Shown here: positions 52,726 through 61,628 of the stretch, piece by piece | How positions within the stretch are numbered: position 1 is the first letter of the stretch | How the letters are laid out: each line of letters begins with the position of its first letter | Source: Xanthobacter dioxanivorans | GTDB lineage: Bacteria; Pseudomonadota; Alphaproteobacteria; Rhizobiales; Xanthobacteraceae | Reading direction: 5' to 3' | DNA length: 64,000 bases | Assembly (NCBI RefSeq): GCF_016807805.1 | Contig: NZ_CP063362.1 | Span: forward strand, 62,001-126,000 | Program-made: the position numbers and the translations under genes | The notes under the pieces: model-generated | What the model saw: the letters and a program-made list of their open reading frames with translations, nothing else | The model's database searches: none | What the model was told of the DNA's origin: nothing

Positions 52726-54318
52726 TCAGATGCGGAAGCTCGCACGCTCGTCGGCGTCGATCTGGGCGATGAGGTCCGTTTCCCACGCCAGATACTGCCG
52801 AGCCGCCGCCTTGTTGCCGCTGTGGCGGTCGTGCACGAAAAAGAGGAAATCGATGCACTCCGCGTCGGCGGGAACATCGGGCGTCGCCTCGGTCCCAAGG
52901 CCTGCCGCGGCCCAGCCGGCCGGATCGGCAAGATGCAGGCGCAGGTCACGAACGCCGCGCTCGGTGAGCTCCAGGGCCGCGAGCCGGGCCACCTCCGCAC
53001 TGTCGGCAATGAGTATGACCGGGCCGGAGGAAGGAAGCGCGAGGTCGCCGAGGCGGGGCCTTATGGTCCAGATGGCGCCCTTCAGATGCTCCGCCCGATA
53101 GGCGGGGCTGGAGCGGAGGTCGAGCAACGTCGCGCCGGTGCCCATGGCCGCGAGCTCCCGCGTCGAGACCGCGGGCAGGTCGGGAAGGGCGAGCGGGGCC
53201 TCCTCGCACGGCGTCAGGGTCGCGAAGACGCCTTCTGCGAGCACCATCGCGTCCCACCCCATCTGTCGCAGGCGCGCGGCGATGACGGGCGCACGCACGC
53301 CCTCGCCGTCGAACACCACCACGCGGGCCATGCGTGTTCCCAGATATTGGTCGGTCGCCTGGACGAGCTGGCCGCCCGGCGTGCTGCGCGCCCCCGGCAG
53401 GCTGGCGGCGGCGAATTCCTCGGGTGTGCGGACATCGCACAGGTAGGTCGTCCAGACGGTGTCGGCGCGGAAGGCCTCCACCTCGAAGGCGGAGACGAAC
53501 GGCACCTTCCAGGCATCGGCGAAGGCCCGTGCCTGCCGGCGCAGACGGGGGAGCGCGGCTTCCGGCGGCGGCGGCGGATAGAGCCGGTTCGCCCCGCGAT
53601 CGAGGACAAGGTCTTCGAGGTACCAGCCCTGAGTCCCGTTCTCGAGGGCGAACACCGGGTTCGCCACGCCCATGTCGATCAGTGTCTGCGCGCCGATGAT
53701 GGAACGGGTGCGGCCGGCGCAGTTCACCACGATGGTGGTGGTGGGATCGGGGGCGAGCGCGCCCGCCCGCAAGGCGAGCTCGCCATTGGGGCAGCACACC
53801 GCCGTGGGGATGCTCATCTTCCGGTATTCTTCGACCGGACGGCCGTCCAGCACCACGAGGTTTTCGCCCTTCGCCAGGCGCTCCGACAGCTCGAGCGCGC
53901 CGATGCGCGGCGTGTGGAAGGCGATCTCGGCCAATTCGCCGAAGGTCTTGCTGGGAACATTCACGCCTGCGAAGAGCTGGAAGCCGGCCTTGGCCCAACC
54001 CGCCGCCCCGCCATCCAGCACAAAGACCCGGCTGTATCCCAGGGCGGCAAGGCGCCGGGCGGCACGATCGGCGACCCCCTCGTCGCCGCCATCATAGACG
54101 ACGACGCGAGTGGACCGGCGCGGCACCAGCCGGCGCGCCTCCGGCTCCAGCCGGCTGTAGGGAACCGAAACCGAGAAGAACAGGTGCCCCTCGCCGTAGC
54201 GGCCATGCTCCCGAACGTCCAAAAGGGCGATCTCGCCGCCGTCGTTCAGCCAGGATTTCAGCTCTCGGGCGGAGACGCGCGCGCGATGGGCGACAGGCGC
54301 CGCAGACATGTCGTTCAT
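52726..54318 (-). CDS. Four-domain rhodanese-like protein
   Basis: 530 residues, no signal peptide. Four rhodanese domains at about 12-115, 138-245, 275-378 and 385-485. The catalytic position is Asp76 (VVVYDGGDEG), Cys200 (VVNCAGRTRS), Asp337 (VVFDGEGVRA) and Asp439 (LIADSAEVA). Only domain 2 can form a persulfide; the others are probably structural or binding domains. Known relatives often neighbour cupin thiol dioxygenases, as here (15-base gap from the upstream gene start). It should move sulfane sulfur between thiols in the cytoplasm. Confidence 0.9.
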   Translation of the reverse strand: MNDMSAAPVAHRARVSARELKSWLNDGGEIALLDVREHGRYGEGHLFFSVSVPYSRLEPEARRLVPRRSTRVVVYDGGDEGVADRAARRLAALGYSRVFVLDGGAAGWAKAGFQLFAGVNVPSKTFGELAEIAFHTPRIGALELSERLAKGENLVVLDGRPVEEYRKMSIPTAVCCPNGELALRAGALAPDPTTTIVVNCAGRTRSIIGAQTLIDMGVANPVFALENGTQGWYLEDLVLDRGANRLYPPPPPEAALPRLRRQARAFADAWKVPFVSAFEVEAFRADTVWTTYLCDVRTPEEFAAASLPGARSTPGGQLVQATDQYLGTRMARVVVFDGEGVRAPVIAARLRQMGWDAMVLAEGVFATLTPCEEAPLALPDLPAVSTRELAAMGTGATLLDLRSSPAYRAEHLKGAIWTIRPRLGDLALPSSGPVILIADSAEVARLAALELTERGVRDLRLHLADPAGWAAAGLGTEATPDVPADAECIDFLFFVHDRHSGNKAAARQYLAWETDLIAQIDADERASFRI

Positions 54319-54333
54319 GATGCTCGATCTCGC

Positions 54334-54921
54334 TCAGCGCCGGGTCTGGACGCCGATGGGCATGGGCTTGCAGGTCTTCGCCTCGATGTCGAAGGTGAGG
54401 CGCTCGGACAGCGTCTCGAGGGCGCGCCCGTACATGTGGAGGTGACGGATGGGCTTGTCGCCGCGGATCTCCACGGCGTGAATGTCGTCGGGCAGCAAAG
54501 CGATGCCGCTGTCCGGCCCGACCAGCACCAGATCGGAAAGCTCCAGTTCCGCGTGGCCGGGCGTGCCGCCGTCGTCGAGCCGGCGATACACGAAATTGTG
54601 CTCCTCGCCCTCGATGCCGGCGACGCAGGCCCAGGTGGTGTGATTATGCGGGGGAATGCGCCGGCCGGGCAGCATCACGTTGAGATAGAGCGCGTAGCCG
54701 TGATCGGGATCTTCCTGGATGAGATAGCGCGCCTGCCGCGACGTCTCGTCCGGCACCGGAAACGCGTCTCCGGTCCAGAAGTCCCGGGCGTCGGCCAGCC
54801 TGCGGACTTCTTCCAGCACCTGGGCGAGTACGCCGCGATCGAGTCCGCCCTTGGCGGTGAAGGCCTTGATGCGCTCGATCGACTGCTGCACGGCGCTCTG
54901 GCGCTGCTCGCTCAGGTTCAT
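54334..54921 (-). CDS. Cysteine-dioxygenase-like cupin (thiol dioxygenase)
   Basis: 195 residues. The cupin metal site shows H92-x-H94 in RIPPHNHTTWACVAGIEG and His in RHLHMYGRA (160-162). C99 lies close to the site, as in the Cys-Tyr crosslink region of cysteine dioxygenases, but a crosslink is not proven. The family oxidises thiols such as cysteine, 3-mercaptopropionate or persulfides to sulfinates. It is upstream of and cotranscribed with the rhodanese gene. ATG 54921 follows GGGAGACGAGGG; a longer frame is less typical. Confidence 0.85.
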   Translation of the reverse strand: MNLSEQRQSAVQQSIERIKAFTAKGGLDRGVLAQVLEEVRRLADARDFWTGDAFPVPDETSRQARYLIQEDPDHGYALYLNVMLPGRRIPPHNHTTWACVAGIEGEEHNFVYRRLDDGGTPGHAELELSDLVLVGPDSGIALLPDDIHAVEIRGDKPIRHLHMYGRALETLSERLTFDIEAKTCKPMPIGVQTRR

Positions 54922-55424
54922 CCCTCGTCTCCCTGACAAAAGGGGCCTTGGGGCCCGGTCCTGACCATGAGCCTTAAGGCAGGCCGAATCCGGCAACAAT
55001 TTAATTGTCGTCGGAGAAGCATTAGGCTGTGTAATGATTTTATCGCCGATGCAGCGGGCTGCCCGATATGCGCGTTGAAAAATAAGGCTTGAAAGATACC
55101 CCTCCTTCGAACCCGAGCGCCATTCATTAGGACCCCTTACCTATGTGCGTGCGACTTTTAAATTGTGCCGTGCGCCGGGCATGGCTTTACTGCACGCCTG
55201 ACAGTCCCATTCCGTACCGGCTCCGGTGCGGTGGCGGAGGGTTACACCGGGGGCGCCCCATGGCCGATCGCCGGACAATGAAGCGCATCCGCGTGGCGGG
55301 ACCTGAAGGCACGGGGCCCGGCGGCGGATGAGGGGAAGCGGTCCCGATGCGGTCCGAACAATGAATGGCAGCAGACGCCTGAAGGCGCGGCCGAGAGCTT
55401 CCAGAGCTGAAGGGATCTAGTCAC
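54922..55424. other. 503-base divergent promoter region
   Basis: No convincing gene. A 13-base palindrome (ACAATT-T-AATTGT, 54996-55008) lies 75 bases before the thiol dioxygenase start. CGACTTTTAAATTGT (55152-55166) is repeated exactly at 63355-63369. A 62-codon open frame at 55143-55331 has no family pattern and GC-rich composition and is not called. Confidence 0.6.
55152..55166. promoter_or_regulatory. Candidate LysR site, copy 1
   Basis: CGACTTTTAAATTGT is identical to the copy at 63355-63369 next to the LysR gene. The core TTAAATTGT also occurs on the minus strand at 54996-55004. It lies 258 bases before the peptide-importer operon, rather far, so a promoter between the two is assumed. 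Confidence 0.4.
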
Positions 55425-57047
55425 ATGATGGTTCTGACGAGTTGGGGTGGCGAAGCAGCCAGCGGCCGTAGCGCGTCCATCTGGCGCAGAAGCGCCCTCG
55501 CGGCCCTGTTGCTGGGCGCGGCGATCCTGCTGCCACAGGCCTCTCCGGCAGGGGCTGCCACGGTGACCATGGTGCAGGCAACCGAGCCGCCGACCCTGGT
55601 ATCGCTGACCAATGTGGCGACCACCGCCCTCGCCGTCAGCGCCAAGGTGACCGAAGGGCTGCTCGAATACGACGAGAAGCTCGATCCCAAGCCGCTCCTG
55701 GCCACCGCCTGGGACGTGAGCCCGGATGGCCTCACCTACACCTTCAAGCTGCGCGACGGGGTGAAGTGGCACGACGGCAAGCCCTTCACCTCGGAGGATG
55801 CGGCGTTCTCCATCGACCTGCTCAAGAAGGTGCATCCGCGCGGCAAGACCACGTTCGCCAATGTCTCCGCCATCGAGACCCCGGACCCGCTGACCGTGGT
55901 GCTGCGCCTGTCGAAGCCGGCGCCCTACCTCATCAAGGCCTTCGCCCCGGCGGAAACGCCCATCGTCGCCAAGCACATCTACGCTGGCACGGACCCGGCC
56001 TCGAACCCCAACGGCAACGCCCCCATCGGCACCGGTCCGTTCAAGTTCAAGGAATGGGCACGCGGCAACTATATCGCCTATGAGCGCAACGACGATTACT
56101 GGGGCAAGCCGGACCCCAAGGTCGACCAGCTCATCGTGAAGTTCATCCCCGACGCCGCCGCCCGTTCCATCGCCTTTGAATCCGGGGGAGTGGATTTCGG
56201 CTATCGCACGCCGGTGGCGCTGTCCGACGTGGAGCGGCTGAAGGCGCTGCCGAACCTGAAGTTCGAGACCAAGGGCGCGAGCTATTCGTCCAACGTCACC
56301 CGCCTCGAATTCAATCTCGACAACGAATACTTCAAGGATCCCCGCGTCCGCCAGGCCATCGCCCACGCCATCGATCGCAATGTGATCGTCAAGACCATAC
56401 ACTACGGCCTCGCCACCCCCACCAGTTCGCCCATCGCGCCAGGGCTGGCCCAGTTCCACGATCCCGCCCCGAGCCCCTACGCCTACGACCTCAAGGCCGC
56501 CGCCAAGCTGCTGGACGAGGCCGGGCTGACGCCGAAGGACGGGCGCACCCGCTTCCATCTCACCCTCGACTACAATCCCATCACCACCGAGGGCCGCCGC
56601 CTCGCCGAATACATCCGTGCCTCGCTGGCGCGCATCGGCATCGCCGTGGACCTGCGTGCGCAGGACATCTCTGCCTTCGTCCGTCGCATCTACACCGACC
56701 GCGACTTCGATTTCGTGGTGAACGGGGCAAGCAACCTGTTCGATCCCACGGTGGGCGTGCAGCGGCTCTACTGGTCGAAGAGCTTCCAGAAGGGCGTGCC
56801 CTTCTCGAACGCCACCCACTATTCAAACCCGGAGGTGGACCGGCTGCTGGAGCAGGCGGCGGTGGAGAACGACCCCAAGGTGCGCGTGGAATTGTTCCGC
56901 AAGTTCCAGGAGATCGTGGGCAAGGACATCCCGGACATCAATCTGGTGTCGCCCACCTTCCTCACCCTGCACAATGTGCGGGTCCATGATCTTGTCACCA
57001 CCGCGGACGGTGCCGAAGGCAATCTCGCCCACGTCAACGTCAAGTAG
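55425..57047 (+). CDS. Peptide-type ABC transporter solute-binding protein (SBP_bac_5)
   Basis: 540 residues. Signal peptide with core ALAALLLGAAILLPQASPAGAA. The mature start ATVTMVQATEPPTLVSLTN and LEYDEKLDPKPLLATAWDVSPDGLTYTFKLRDGVKWHDGKPFTSEDAAFSIDLL are the dipeptide/oligopeptide-binding family (cluster C) signature. The ligand is not evident; other members bind glutathione, nickel chelates, opines and peptides. It heads an operon with two permeases, two ATPases, a GST and a racemase-like enzyme. Confidence 0.92.
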   Translation: MMVLTSWGGEAASGRSASIWRRSALAALLLGAAILLPQASPAGAATVTMVQATEPPTLVSLTNVATTALAVSAKVTEGLLEYDEKLDPKPLLATAWDVSPDGLTYTFKLRDGVKWHDGKPFTSEDAAFSIDLLKKVHPRGKTTFANVSAIETPDPLTVVLRLSKPAPYLIKAFAPAETPIVAKHIYAGTDPASNPNGNAPIGTGPFKFKEWARGNYIAYERNDDYWGKPDPKVDQLIVKFIPDAAARSIAFESGGVDFGYRTPVALSDVERLKALPNLKFETKGASYSSNVTRLEFNLDNEYFKDPRVRQAIAHAIDRNVIVKTIHYGLATPTSSPIAPGLAQFHDPAPSPYAYDLKAAAKLLDEAGLTPKDGRTRFHLTLDYNPITTEGRRLAEYIRASLARIGIAVDLRAQDISAFVRRIYTDRDFDFVVNGASNLFDPTVGVQRLYWSKSFQKGVPFSNATHYSNPEVDRLLEQAAVENDPKVRVELFRKFQEIVGKDIPDINLVSPTFLTLHNVRVHDLVTTADGAEGNLAHVNVK

Positions 57048-57092
57048 CAGATCCCGCAATGGCCGCCTTCGCCCGCCAGTGCCCGCCTCGGC

Positions 57093-57123
57093 GGCCTCCG
57101 GCCGGCGACGGCGGCCGGAGGCC
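57093..57123 (+). repeat. Perfect 12-bp intercistronic hairpin covering the permease ribosome-binding site
   Basis: GGCCTCCGGCCG (57093-57104) pairs fully with CGGCCGGAGGCC (57112-57123), 7-base loop. The right arm contains GGAGG (57117-57121), which is the only Shine-Dalgarno sequence for the permease ATG at 57130 (8-base spacing). In the folded RNA it is paired to CCTCC of the left arm, so permease translation should be reduced relative to the binding protein. Confidence 0.65.
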
Positions 57124-57129
57124 TCGTCC

Positions 57130-58116
57130 ATGAGACTCTTGTCCCGCGCCGGCCGAAGCCTCGGGCGCACGCTTCTTCAGGCGGTGCCCACGGTCCTCGG
57201 CATCGTCGTCCTGAACTTCCTCTTCCTCCAGCTCGTGCCCGGTGATGCGGCGGACGTGATCGCCGGTGAATCGGGCTCCGCGACCCTCGAGAGCATGGAG
57301 GCCCTGCGGCGGCAATTCGGCCTCGACCAGCCGGTGCTGGTGCAGTTGCTGAGCTATCTCGATCATCTCGCCCACTTCAGCCTCGGCTTCTCGCCGCGCT
57401 ACAACATGCCGGTGGGCGAGCTCATCATGTCCCGCCTGCCCTTCACCCTGCTGCTGATGGTGAGCGCCTTCACCCTGTCGCTGGTGCTGGGCATCGCCTT
57501 CGGGACGCTCATGGCCGCGTTCGCCCGCCGCTGGCCGGACCGGCTGCTGTCGGTCCTGGTGTTGGTGCTCTATTCGGCGCCCGGCTTCTGGGTCGGGCTC
57601 ATGGCCATCGTGCTGTTCTCGGTCAAGCTCGGCTGGCTGCCCAGCGGCGGGGCCATGACCATCGGCGCCGACCTTTCGGGATGGCCCGCCATCGCCGACC
57701 GCCTCGCCCATCTCGCCTTGCCGAGCTTCTCGCTCGCCTGCTTCTTCATCGCCGTCTACGCGCGCCTCACCCGCTCGGCCATGCTGGAAGTGGAGCGGCA
57801 GGACTTCGTGCGCACGGCGCAGGCCAAGGGCCTTTCCGCCTTCACCATCCAGACCCGGCACGTGCTGCGCAACGCGCTCATCCCGGTCACCACCGTGGCG
57901 GGCCTCCACCTTGGCAACATGCTGGGCGGGGCCATCGTGGTGGAGACCGTCTTCGGCTGGCCCGGCATGGGCCGCCTTGCCCTCGACGCGGTGATGGCGC
58001 GCGACTTCAGCGTGCTGCTCGGCGTCCTGCTCCTCTCATCCTTCGTGGTCATCTTCGCCAACGTGTTCATCGACCTGCTGCACGCCTGGCTCGACCCCCG
58101 CATCGAGGCGCACTGA
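57130..58116 (+). CDS. Peptide-type ABC transporter permease (DppB type)
   Basis: 328 residues, six membrane helices. VPTVLGIVVLNFLFLQLVPGDAADV is the DppB N-terminus, and VRTAQAKGLSAFTIQTRHVLRNALIPVTTVAGLHLGNMLGGAIVVETVFGWPGMGRL the EAA coupling loop region. Its ATG follows the hairpin at 57093-57123. The stop overlaps the DppC-type start (TGATG). Confidence 0.94.
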   Translation: MRLLSRAGRSLGRTLLQAVPTVLGIVVLNFLFLQLVPGDAADVIAGESGSATLESMEALRRQFGLDQPVLVQLLSYLDHLAHFSLGFSPRYNMPVGELIMSRLPFTLLLMVSAFTLSLVLGIAFGTLMAAFARRWPDRLLSVLVLVLYSAPGFWVGLMAIVLFSVKLGWLPSGGAMTIGADLSGWPAIADRLAHLALPSFSLACFFIAVYARLTRSAMLEVERQDFVRTAQAKGLSAFTIQTRHVLRNALIPVTTVAGLHLGNMLGGAIVVETVFGWPGMGRLALDAVMARDFSVLLGVLLLSSFVVIFANVFIDLLHAWLDPRIEAH

Positions 58117-59003
58117 TGTCCTCAGACACCACCCGGGCGGCCAGCCTGCCGCTGTTCGTGCCGAAGTCCCGGCGGGGCCTTGCGGCCCTGCTCCTCGGCC
58201 ACCCCACCTTCGCGGCGGGCCTCTTCATCTTCGCCATCGTCGTGCTGCTCGCCCTCGGGGCCGACATCCTCTATCCGGGCGATCCGCAGGATATGGTGGG
58301 ACCGCCGCTGTTGTGGCCGTTCGCGGACATGGAATATCCGCTCGGCACCGATTCCCTGGGCCGCGACGTGGCGGCGGGGCTGGTGCACGGGGCCCGGGTC
58401 TCGCTCATCATCGGCTTCTCGGCGGCAGCCATCGGCCTCGTCATCGGCACCCTGGTGGGCGCGGCGGGCGGCTTCTTCGGTGGCTATGTGGACAATATCC
58501 TGGTGCGGCTCACCGAGCTGTTCCAGACGGTGCCGACTTTCCTCCTCGTCATCGTCATCGTGGCCATCGGCGAGCCGTCCCTGCCGGTCATGGCGGCGGC
58601 CATCGGCATCGCCTCATGGCCCACCATCGCCCGGCTGGTGCGGGCCCAGTTCCGCAGCCTCCGGGAGCAGGACTTCGTGATGGCGGCGCGCAGCCTCGGC
58701 TATTCGGACGCGCGCATCATCTTCGTCGAGATCCTGCCCAACGCGCTGCCACCGGTGGTGGTGACGGCCTCGGTGATGGTGGCGGGCGCCATCCTCACCG
58801 AGACCGGCCTGTCCTTCCTCAACATGGGCGATCCCAACCTCGTGTCCTGGGGGTCCATGATCGGCGGCGGCCGCGAGATGCTGCGCACGGCGTGGTTCCT
58901 CACCGCCCTGCCCGGCATCGCCACGGCGCTCACCGTGCTCGCCCTGAACCTCATTGGCGACGGCCTCAACGAAGTCTTCAATCCAAGGATGCGCGAGCGA
59001 TGA
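58116..59003 (+). CDS. Peptide-type ABC transporter permease (DppC type)
   Basis: 295 residues. The DppC marks are YPLGTDSLGRDVAAGLVHGARVSLIIG, and DFVMAARSLGYSDARIIFVEILPNALPPVVVTASVMVAGAILTETGLSFL (EAA loop). It forms the pore with the DppB-type subunit. It overlaps both neighbours by 1 and 4 bases. Confidence 0.94.
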   Translation: MSSDTTRAASLPLFVPKSRRGLAALLLGHPTFAAGLFIFAIVVLLALGADILYPGDPQDMVGPPLLWPFADMEYPLGTDSLGRDVAAGLVHGARVSLIIGFSAAAIGLVIGTLVGAAGGFFGGYVDNILVRLTELFQTVPTFLLVIVIVAIGEPSLPVMAAAIGIASWPTIARLVRAQFRSLREQDFVMAARSLGYSDARIIFVEILPNALPPVVVTASVMVAGAILTETGLSFLNMGDPNLVSWGSMIGGGREMLRTAWFLTALPGIATALTVLALNLIGDGLNEVFNPRMRER

Positions 59004-60031
59004 GTGCGCAGGGCCTTCACGGCGAAACATCGAACCGGCCGGTGCCGCTGCTCGACGTGTGCGACCTGTCGGTCGCCTTTCCCGGGCACCTGGCGGTGCG
59101 CGGCATCTCCTTCCAGATCCGGCGCGGGGAGACACTGGCGCTGGTCGGCGAATCCGGCTGCGGCAAGTCGGCGACCTCGCTGGCCATCATGCAGCTCCTG
59201 CCGCGCGGCACCCGCCTCTCCGGGCAGGTCCTATTCGGCGGCACCGATCTCGTCCGCGCCGACGCCCACATGCTCCGGGAGGTGCGCGGCAAGCGCATCG
59301 GACTGATCCTCCAGGAGCCGATGACCTCCCTGAACCCGGTGCTCACCATCGGCGAGCAGATCGCCGAGAGCCTGATCCGCCACGACCGGCTGACCGCGCG
59401 CCTGGCGCGGGCCCGCACGGTGGAGCTGCTCGACCTCGTGCGCATTCCCGACGCCCACCGCCGGTATGACGACTACCCCCACAACATGTCCGGCGGCATG
59501 CGCCAGCGGGTGATGATCGCCATGGCGGTGGCCTGCAATCCGGAACTCATCATCGCCGACGAGCCGACCACCGCCCTCGACGTGACCTTGCAGTCGGACG
59601 TGCTGGAACTGCTCGACAGCCTGCGCCGGCAGCTCCACATGGGGCTGCTGCTCATCACCCACGATCTCGGCGTGGTGGCGCAGTGGGCGGACCGCGTCGC
59701 CGTGATGTACGCCGGCAGCATCGTCGAGATGGCGGAGACGCACGCGCTGTTCGAGCGGCCGCTGCATCCCTATTCGCGCGGGCTCATGGGCTCCACCGTC
59801 CGGCTCGAGAGCGGCGCCCACTACACCACGGCCCGGCTCACCGAGATCCCCGGCTCGGTGGCGTCGGCCACCGGCGAGACGGGCTGCACCTTCGCGCCGC
59901 GCTGCCCGCAGGTGATCGCCCAATGCCGCATCGCCCCGCCGCCGCTGGTGCCCCTGCCGGACCGGCTCGCCGCCTGCCGGCTCGCCACCGAGACGCCGAA
60001 GGAGGCCGCCCGTGTCGCTGCTGGATGTTGA
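59000..60031 (+). CDS. Peptide-type ABC transporter ATPase (DppD type)
   Basis: 343 residues. Walker [29 protein letters not shown] (Q-loop), [15 protein letters not shown] signature and [15 protein letters not shown]. The C-terminal oligopeptide-transporter region with Cys pairs ([16 protein letters not shown]) is present and may bind an Fe-S cluster. It overlaps the next ATPase gene by 20 bases. Confidence 0.95.
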   Translation: MSAQGLHGETSNRPVPLLDVCDLSVAFPGHLAVRGISFQIRRGETLALVGESGCGKSATSLAIMQLLPRGTRLSGQVLFGGTDLVRADAHMLREVRGKRIGLILQEPMTSLNPVLTIGEQIAESLIRHDRLTARLARARTVELLDLVRIPDAHRRYDDYPHNMSGGMRQRVMIAMAVACNPELIIADEPTTALDVTLQSDVLELLDSLRRQLHMGLLLITHDLGVVAQWADRVAVMYAGSIVEMAETHALFERPLHPYSRGLMGSTVRLESGAHYTTARLTEIPGSVASATGETGCTFAPRCPQVIAQCRIAPPPLVPLPDRLAACRLATETPKEAARVAAGC

Positions 60032-60950
60032 GAAGCTCGAAACCAGCTATCGCTCCCACGGCCGTGTCCTGAAGGCAGTGGACGGCGTCTCGTTTCGCGT
60101 GGAGAAGGGCGAGACGGTGGGGCTCGTGGGCGAGTCCGGCTGCGGCAAGTCCACCCTCGGCAAGACCATCCTGCGCCTCGTGCCGTCGTCAGCCGGCGCC
60201 ATCCGCCTCGGCGGGACCGACATCGTGCCGCTGAAGGGCGGGGCGCTTTCGCCTTATCGCCGGCGGATGCAGATGATCTTCCAGGACCCGTTCGGATCGC
60301 TCAACCCGCGACAGACCGTGCGCACCCTGCTGGAAACCGTGCTCAAGGTGCACGGTGTCGCGGATCGGGCCGAACGCCGCCGGCGCGCGGCCGGGATGGT
60401 GGAGCGCGTCGGCCTGTCGTCGAGCGCGCTCGACCGCTTTCCGCACGAATTCTCCGGCGGCCAGCGCCAGCGCATCGGCATCGCCCGGGCGCTGGTGCTC
60501 TCGCCGGAGCTCATCGTCTGCGACGAGCCGGTCTCGGCCCTCGACGTGTCGATCCAGGCCCAGATCCTCAACCTGCTGGTGGACCTCAAGCGCGACCTCG
60601 GGCTGTCCTACCTCTTCATCTCCCACGACATGTCGGTGGTGCGCTATTTCACCGACCGGGTGATGGTGATGTATCTCGGCCAGATCGTGGAGAGCGGCAG
60701 CTACGAGACGCTGTGGACCAATCCGCTGCACCCCTACACCCGCGCCCTGATGGCGGCGGTGCCCTCCTATGACATCGACCGCAAGCGCACCGCGGTGGCG
60801 CTCAAGGGCGAGTTGCCGAGCGCGGCCCGCATTCCCTCCGGCTGCCGCTTCCGCACCCGCTGCCCGATCGCGAAGGAGGTCTGCGCCACCGAGGCGCCGG
60901 CATTGCGCACCCTGCCGGGCGGCCAGGAGGTCGCCTGCCACTTCGCCTGA
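60012..60950 (+). CDS. Peptide-type ABC transporter ATPase (DppF type)
   Basis: 312 residues from a GTG start. Walker [41 protein letters not shown] and VCDEPVSALDVSIQAQ. The C-terminal segment GCRFRTRCPIAKEVC is the oligopeptide-transporter domain. It follows GGAGG and overlaps the DppD-type gene by 20 bases, so the two ATPases are coupled in translation. Confidence 0.95.
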   Translation: MSLLDVEKLETSYRSHGRVLKAVDGVSFRVEKGETVGLVGESGCGKSTLGKTILRLVPSSAGAIRLGGTDIVPLKGGALSPYRRRMQMIFQDPFGSLNPRQTVRTLLETVLKVHGVADRAERRRRAAGMVERVGLSSSALDRFPHEFSGGQRQRIGIARALVLSPELIVCDEPVSALDVSIQAQILNLLVDLKRDLGLSYLFISHDMSVVRYFTDRVMVMYLGQIVESGSYETLWTNPLHPYTRALMAAVPSYDIDRKRTAVALKGELPSAARIPSGCRFRTRCPIAKEVCATEAPALRTLPGGQEVACHFA

Positions 60951-60989
60951 GGCCGCAAATCCCCGACGCGTTCGAGGAAGGAGAGAAAC

Positions 60990-61625
60990 ATGCTCAAGAT
61001 CTGGGGCCGGCTCAATTCGGTGAACGTGGAGAAAGTGGTCTGGTGCGCCCTCGAGCTCGGGCTGCCGTTCGAGCGGATCGATGCGGGCGGCGCGTTCGGA
61101 GTGGTCGGCACGCCGGAATTCCGCGCCATGAACCCTTGCGGCCGCGTCCCGGTGATCGAGGACGACGGGTTCGTCCTGTGGGAATCCAACGCCATCGTGC
61201 GCTATCTCGCCGCCCGCCACGGCTCCGGCACCCTCATGCCGCTGGACCCGCACGCGCGGGCCGACGCGGAACGCTGGATGGACTTCCAGCTCGGCACCGT
61301 GGCGCCGCTGCTCTCGCCGGTCTTCCGCGGCCTCGTGCGCACGGCGCCGGAGGCGCGCGACATGACCTCCATCGCCCGCGCCTTCGATGAGTTGAAAGAG
61401 GTGTTCGTGGTGGCTGACGGCGCACTCGTGGGGCGCACCCATCTGGTGGGCGATCGTTTCACCATGGCGGACATTCCGCTCGGCGCGGCGGCGCACCGCT
61501 GGTTCAACCTGCCGCTCGACGGCCTGCCGCTGGAGCGCCCGCCGCTTCCCCGCCTCGCTGCCTGGCACGGCCGGCTGAAGCTGCGCCCCGCCGCGGCGCA
61601 GCTCATGACCACGCCCCTGACCTGA
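60990..61625 (+). CDS. Glutathione S-transferase family protein
   Basis: 211 residues. The thioredoxin-like half starts LKIWGRLNSVNVEKVVWCALELG; Ser and Asn at the usual active position (RLNSVNVEK) are theta/beta-like. NPCGRVPVIEDDG is the cis-Pro loop and WESNAIVRYLAARHG the gamma-glutamyl site. The C-terminal half (VGDRFTMADIPLGAAAHRWF) is complete. It follows the ATPase gene by 39 bases, with AGGAAGGAG before the ATG. Its presence in a peptide-importer operon suggests action on a thiol conjugate or a maleyl-like intermediate. Confidence 0.9.
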   Translation: MLKIWGRLNSVNVEKVVWCALELGLPFERIDAGGAFGVVGTPEFRAMNPCGRVPVIEDDGFVLWESNAIVRYLAARHGSGTLMPLDPHARADAERWMDFQLGTVAPLLSPVFRGLVRTAPEARDMTSIARAFDELKEVFVVADGALVGRTHLVGDRFTMADIPLGAAAHRWFNLPLDGLPLERPPLPRLAAWHGRLKLRPAAAQLMTTPLT

Positions 61626-61628
61626 GCC

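Noticed and set aside
55143..55331. Possible 62-residue gene in the divergent promoter region
   Set aside because: No ribosome-binding site in front of the ATG, no recognisable domain, and it overlaps candidate regulatory sequence.
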